From contig SXNB01000038.1 in NCBI GenBank assembly GCA_005777205.1, forward strand, positions 1 through 13,894: a DNA stretch of 13,894 nt, given 5' to 3'. The position numbers and the translations under genes were made by a program. Of this stretch, positions 13,300-13,894 are shown piece after piece; position 1 is the first letter of the stretch; every line of letters starts with the position of its first letter. The notes beneath the pieces are model-generated. The model searched no databases and was not told the DNA's origin. It saw nothing but the letters and a program-made list of their open reading frames with translations. This DNA comes from Burkholderiales bacterium (GTDB lineage: Bacteria > Pseudomonadota > Gammaproteobacteria > Burkholderiales > SG8-39).

Positions 13300-13894
13300 A
13301 TGATGCTCACGAAGAAATCTTCCGCTCCCGTCGCTGCCCAATCGCGTCTCTCGCGCGGCCTGTCCGTCGTGATGGCGAAGACCATGGACCGGCGCGCGTT
13401 CCTCAAGCGCTCCGGCTTTACCGTCGGCGCTGGCGCGGTTGCCGCCCAGCTGCCGTTCAACATGATCGGCAATGCCGAAGCCGCCAAGGAAGGCGCCGGC
13501 GGCAAGATCGAGGTCAAGCGCACCGTCTGCACCCACTGTTCCGTGGGCTGCGCCATCGACGCGCAGGTGCAGAACGGCGTCTGGATCCGGCAGGAGCCGG
13601 TGTTCGACTCGCCGATCAACCTCGGCGCGCACTGCGCGAAAGGGGCGTCGATCCGCGAGCACGGCATCACCCATGACTCGCACCGCCTCAAGCATCCGAT
13701 GAAGCTCGAGGGCGGCAAGTGGAAGAAGATCTCTTGGGACGTCGCTTACGACGAGATCTCGAAGAAGCTGCTCGCGATCCGCAAGGAATCCGGCCCCGAC
13801 GCGCTGTTCGTGGTCGGCTCCTCCAAGCACAACAACGAGCAGGCCTACCTGCTGCGCAAATGGGTGTCGCTGTGGGGCACCAACAACACCGACC
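13300..13894 (+). CDS. Formate dehydrogenase alpha (large, molybdenum) subunit, N-terminal part, cut by window edge
   Basis: The visible 198 residues contain a Tat signal with MDRRAFLKRSGF at 29-40 and a hydrophobic segment to about 55, so the subunit should be exported and act periplasmically, oxidising formate to CO2. The N-terminal 4Fe-4S cluster motif is intact: Cys77, Cys80, Cys84 (VCTHCSVGC) and Cys112 (HCAKGAS). Downstream family-like stretches are SSKHNNEQAYLLRKW and WGTNNTD. The sequence then ends, so the active-site Sec or Cys lies just outside. ATG 13300 has GAGGAGG seven bases upstream; an adjacent in-frame ATG at 13303 is an alternative. It is the sixth gene of the plus-strand block. 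Whether it is a UGA-containing or a Cys form cannot be told here. Confidence 0.93.
   Translation, partial: MMLTKKSSAPVAAQSRLSRGLSVVMAKTMDRRAFLKRSGFTVGAGAVAAQLPFNMIGNAEAAKEGAGGKIEVKRTVCTHCSVGCAIDAQVQNGVWIRQEPVFDSPINLGAHCAKGASIREHGITHDSHRLKHPMKLEGGKWKKISWDVAYDEISKKLLAIRKESGPDALFVVGSSKHNNEQAYLLRKWVSLWGTNNTD

Noticed and set aside
1..13894. CRISPR arrays, tRNA or rRNA genes, insertion sequences, phage or plasmid features
   Set aside because: I saw no regularly spaced repeats, RNA gene signatures, transposase-like proteins or terminal repeats; nearly all bases are in recognisable chromosomal genes.

Overview
The window is GC-rich and almost wholly coding. It looks like chromosomal DNA of a proteobacterium, most likely a betaproteobacterium. 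The reasons are the genus-typical formate dehydrogenase (FDH) cassette (DUF3305, DUF3306, a multi-cluster ferredoxin, a TorD chaperone and a small Tat protein ahead of the FDH large subunit) next to fdhD and moaA, and a System I cytochrome c maturation operon. No species can be named from this sequence alone.

Layout: (1) Positions 1-3129, minus strand: ccmABCDEF, a tightly overlapped haem-delivery operon; ccmF runs off the left edge. (2) 3215-4420, plus strand: an MFS transporter resembling the fosmidomycin-resistance branch, convergent with the next block. (3) 4432-6395, minus strand: a two-gene operon, a large thioredoxin-domain protein followed by a UGSC-motif selenoprotein. The selenoprotein is split by an in-frame UGA that I read as selenocysteine; an 8-bp hairpin with a GUU loop lies just downstream, in SECIS position. 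(4) 6542-9258, minus strand: moaA, fdhD and a short acyl-CoA dehydrogenase-like gene interrupted by a frame disruption. (5) 9307-13894, plus strand: DUF3305, DUF3306, a polyferredoxin, torD, the Tat mini-protein and the start of the FDH alpha subunit, cut by the right edge a few codons before the residue expected to be Sec or Cys.

How it fits together: MoaA starts molybdenum cofactor synthesis, FdhD sulfurates the cofactor for FDH, TorD probably chaperones the alpha subunit before Tat export, and the DUF3305/DUF3306/polyferredoxin genes are conserved but poorly understood partners. The ccm operon makes c-type cytochromes and may simply be a neighbour. The UGSC/thioredoxin pair lies downstream of moaA-fdhD on the same strand. 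A selenoprotein beside an FDH locus suggests an organism that decodes UGA as Sec, but no sel genes lie in the window.

The most notable item is the UGSC selenoprotein. A standard gene caller would split or truncate it, losing the redox motif and the second half of the protein. The family as such has been reported before from selenoproteome surveys, as far as I recall; its biochemical function is, to my knowledge, unknown.
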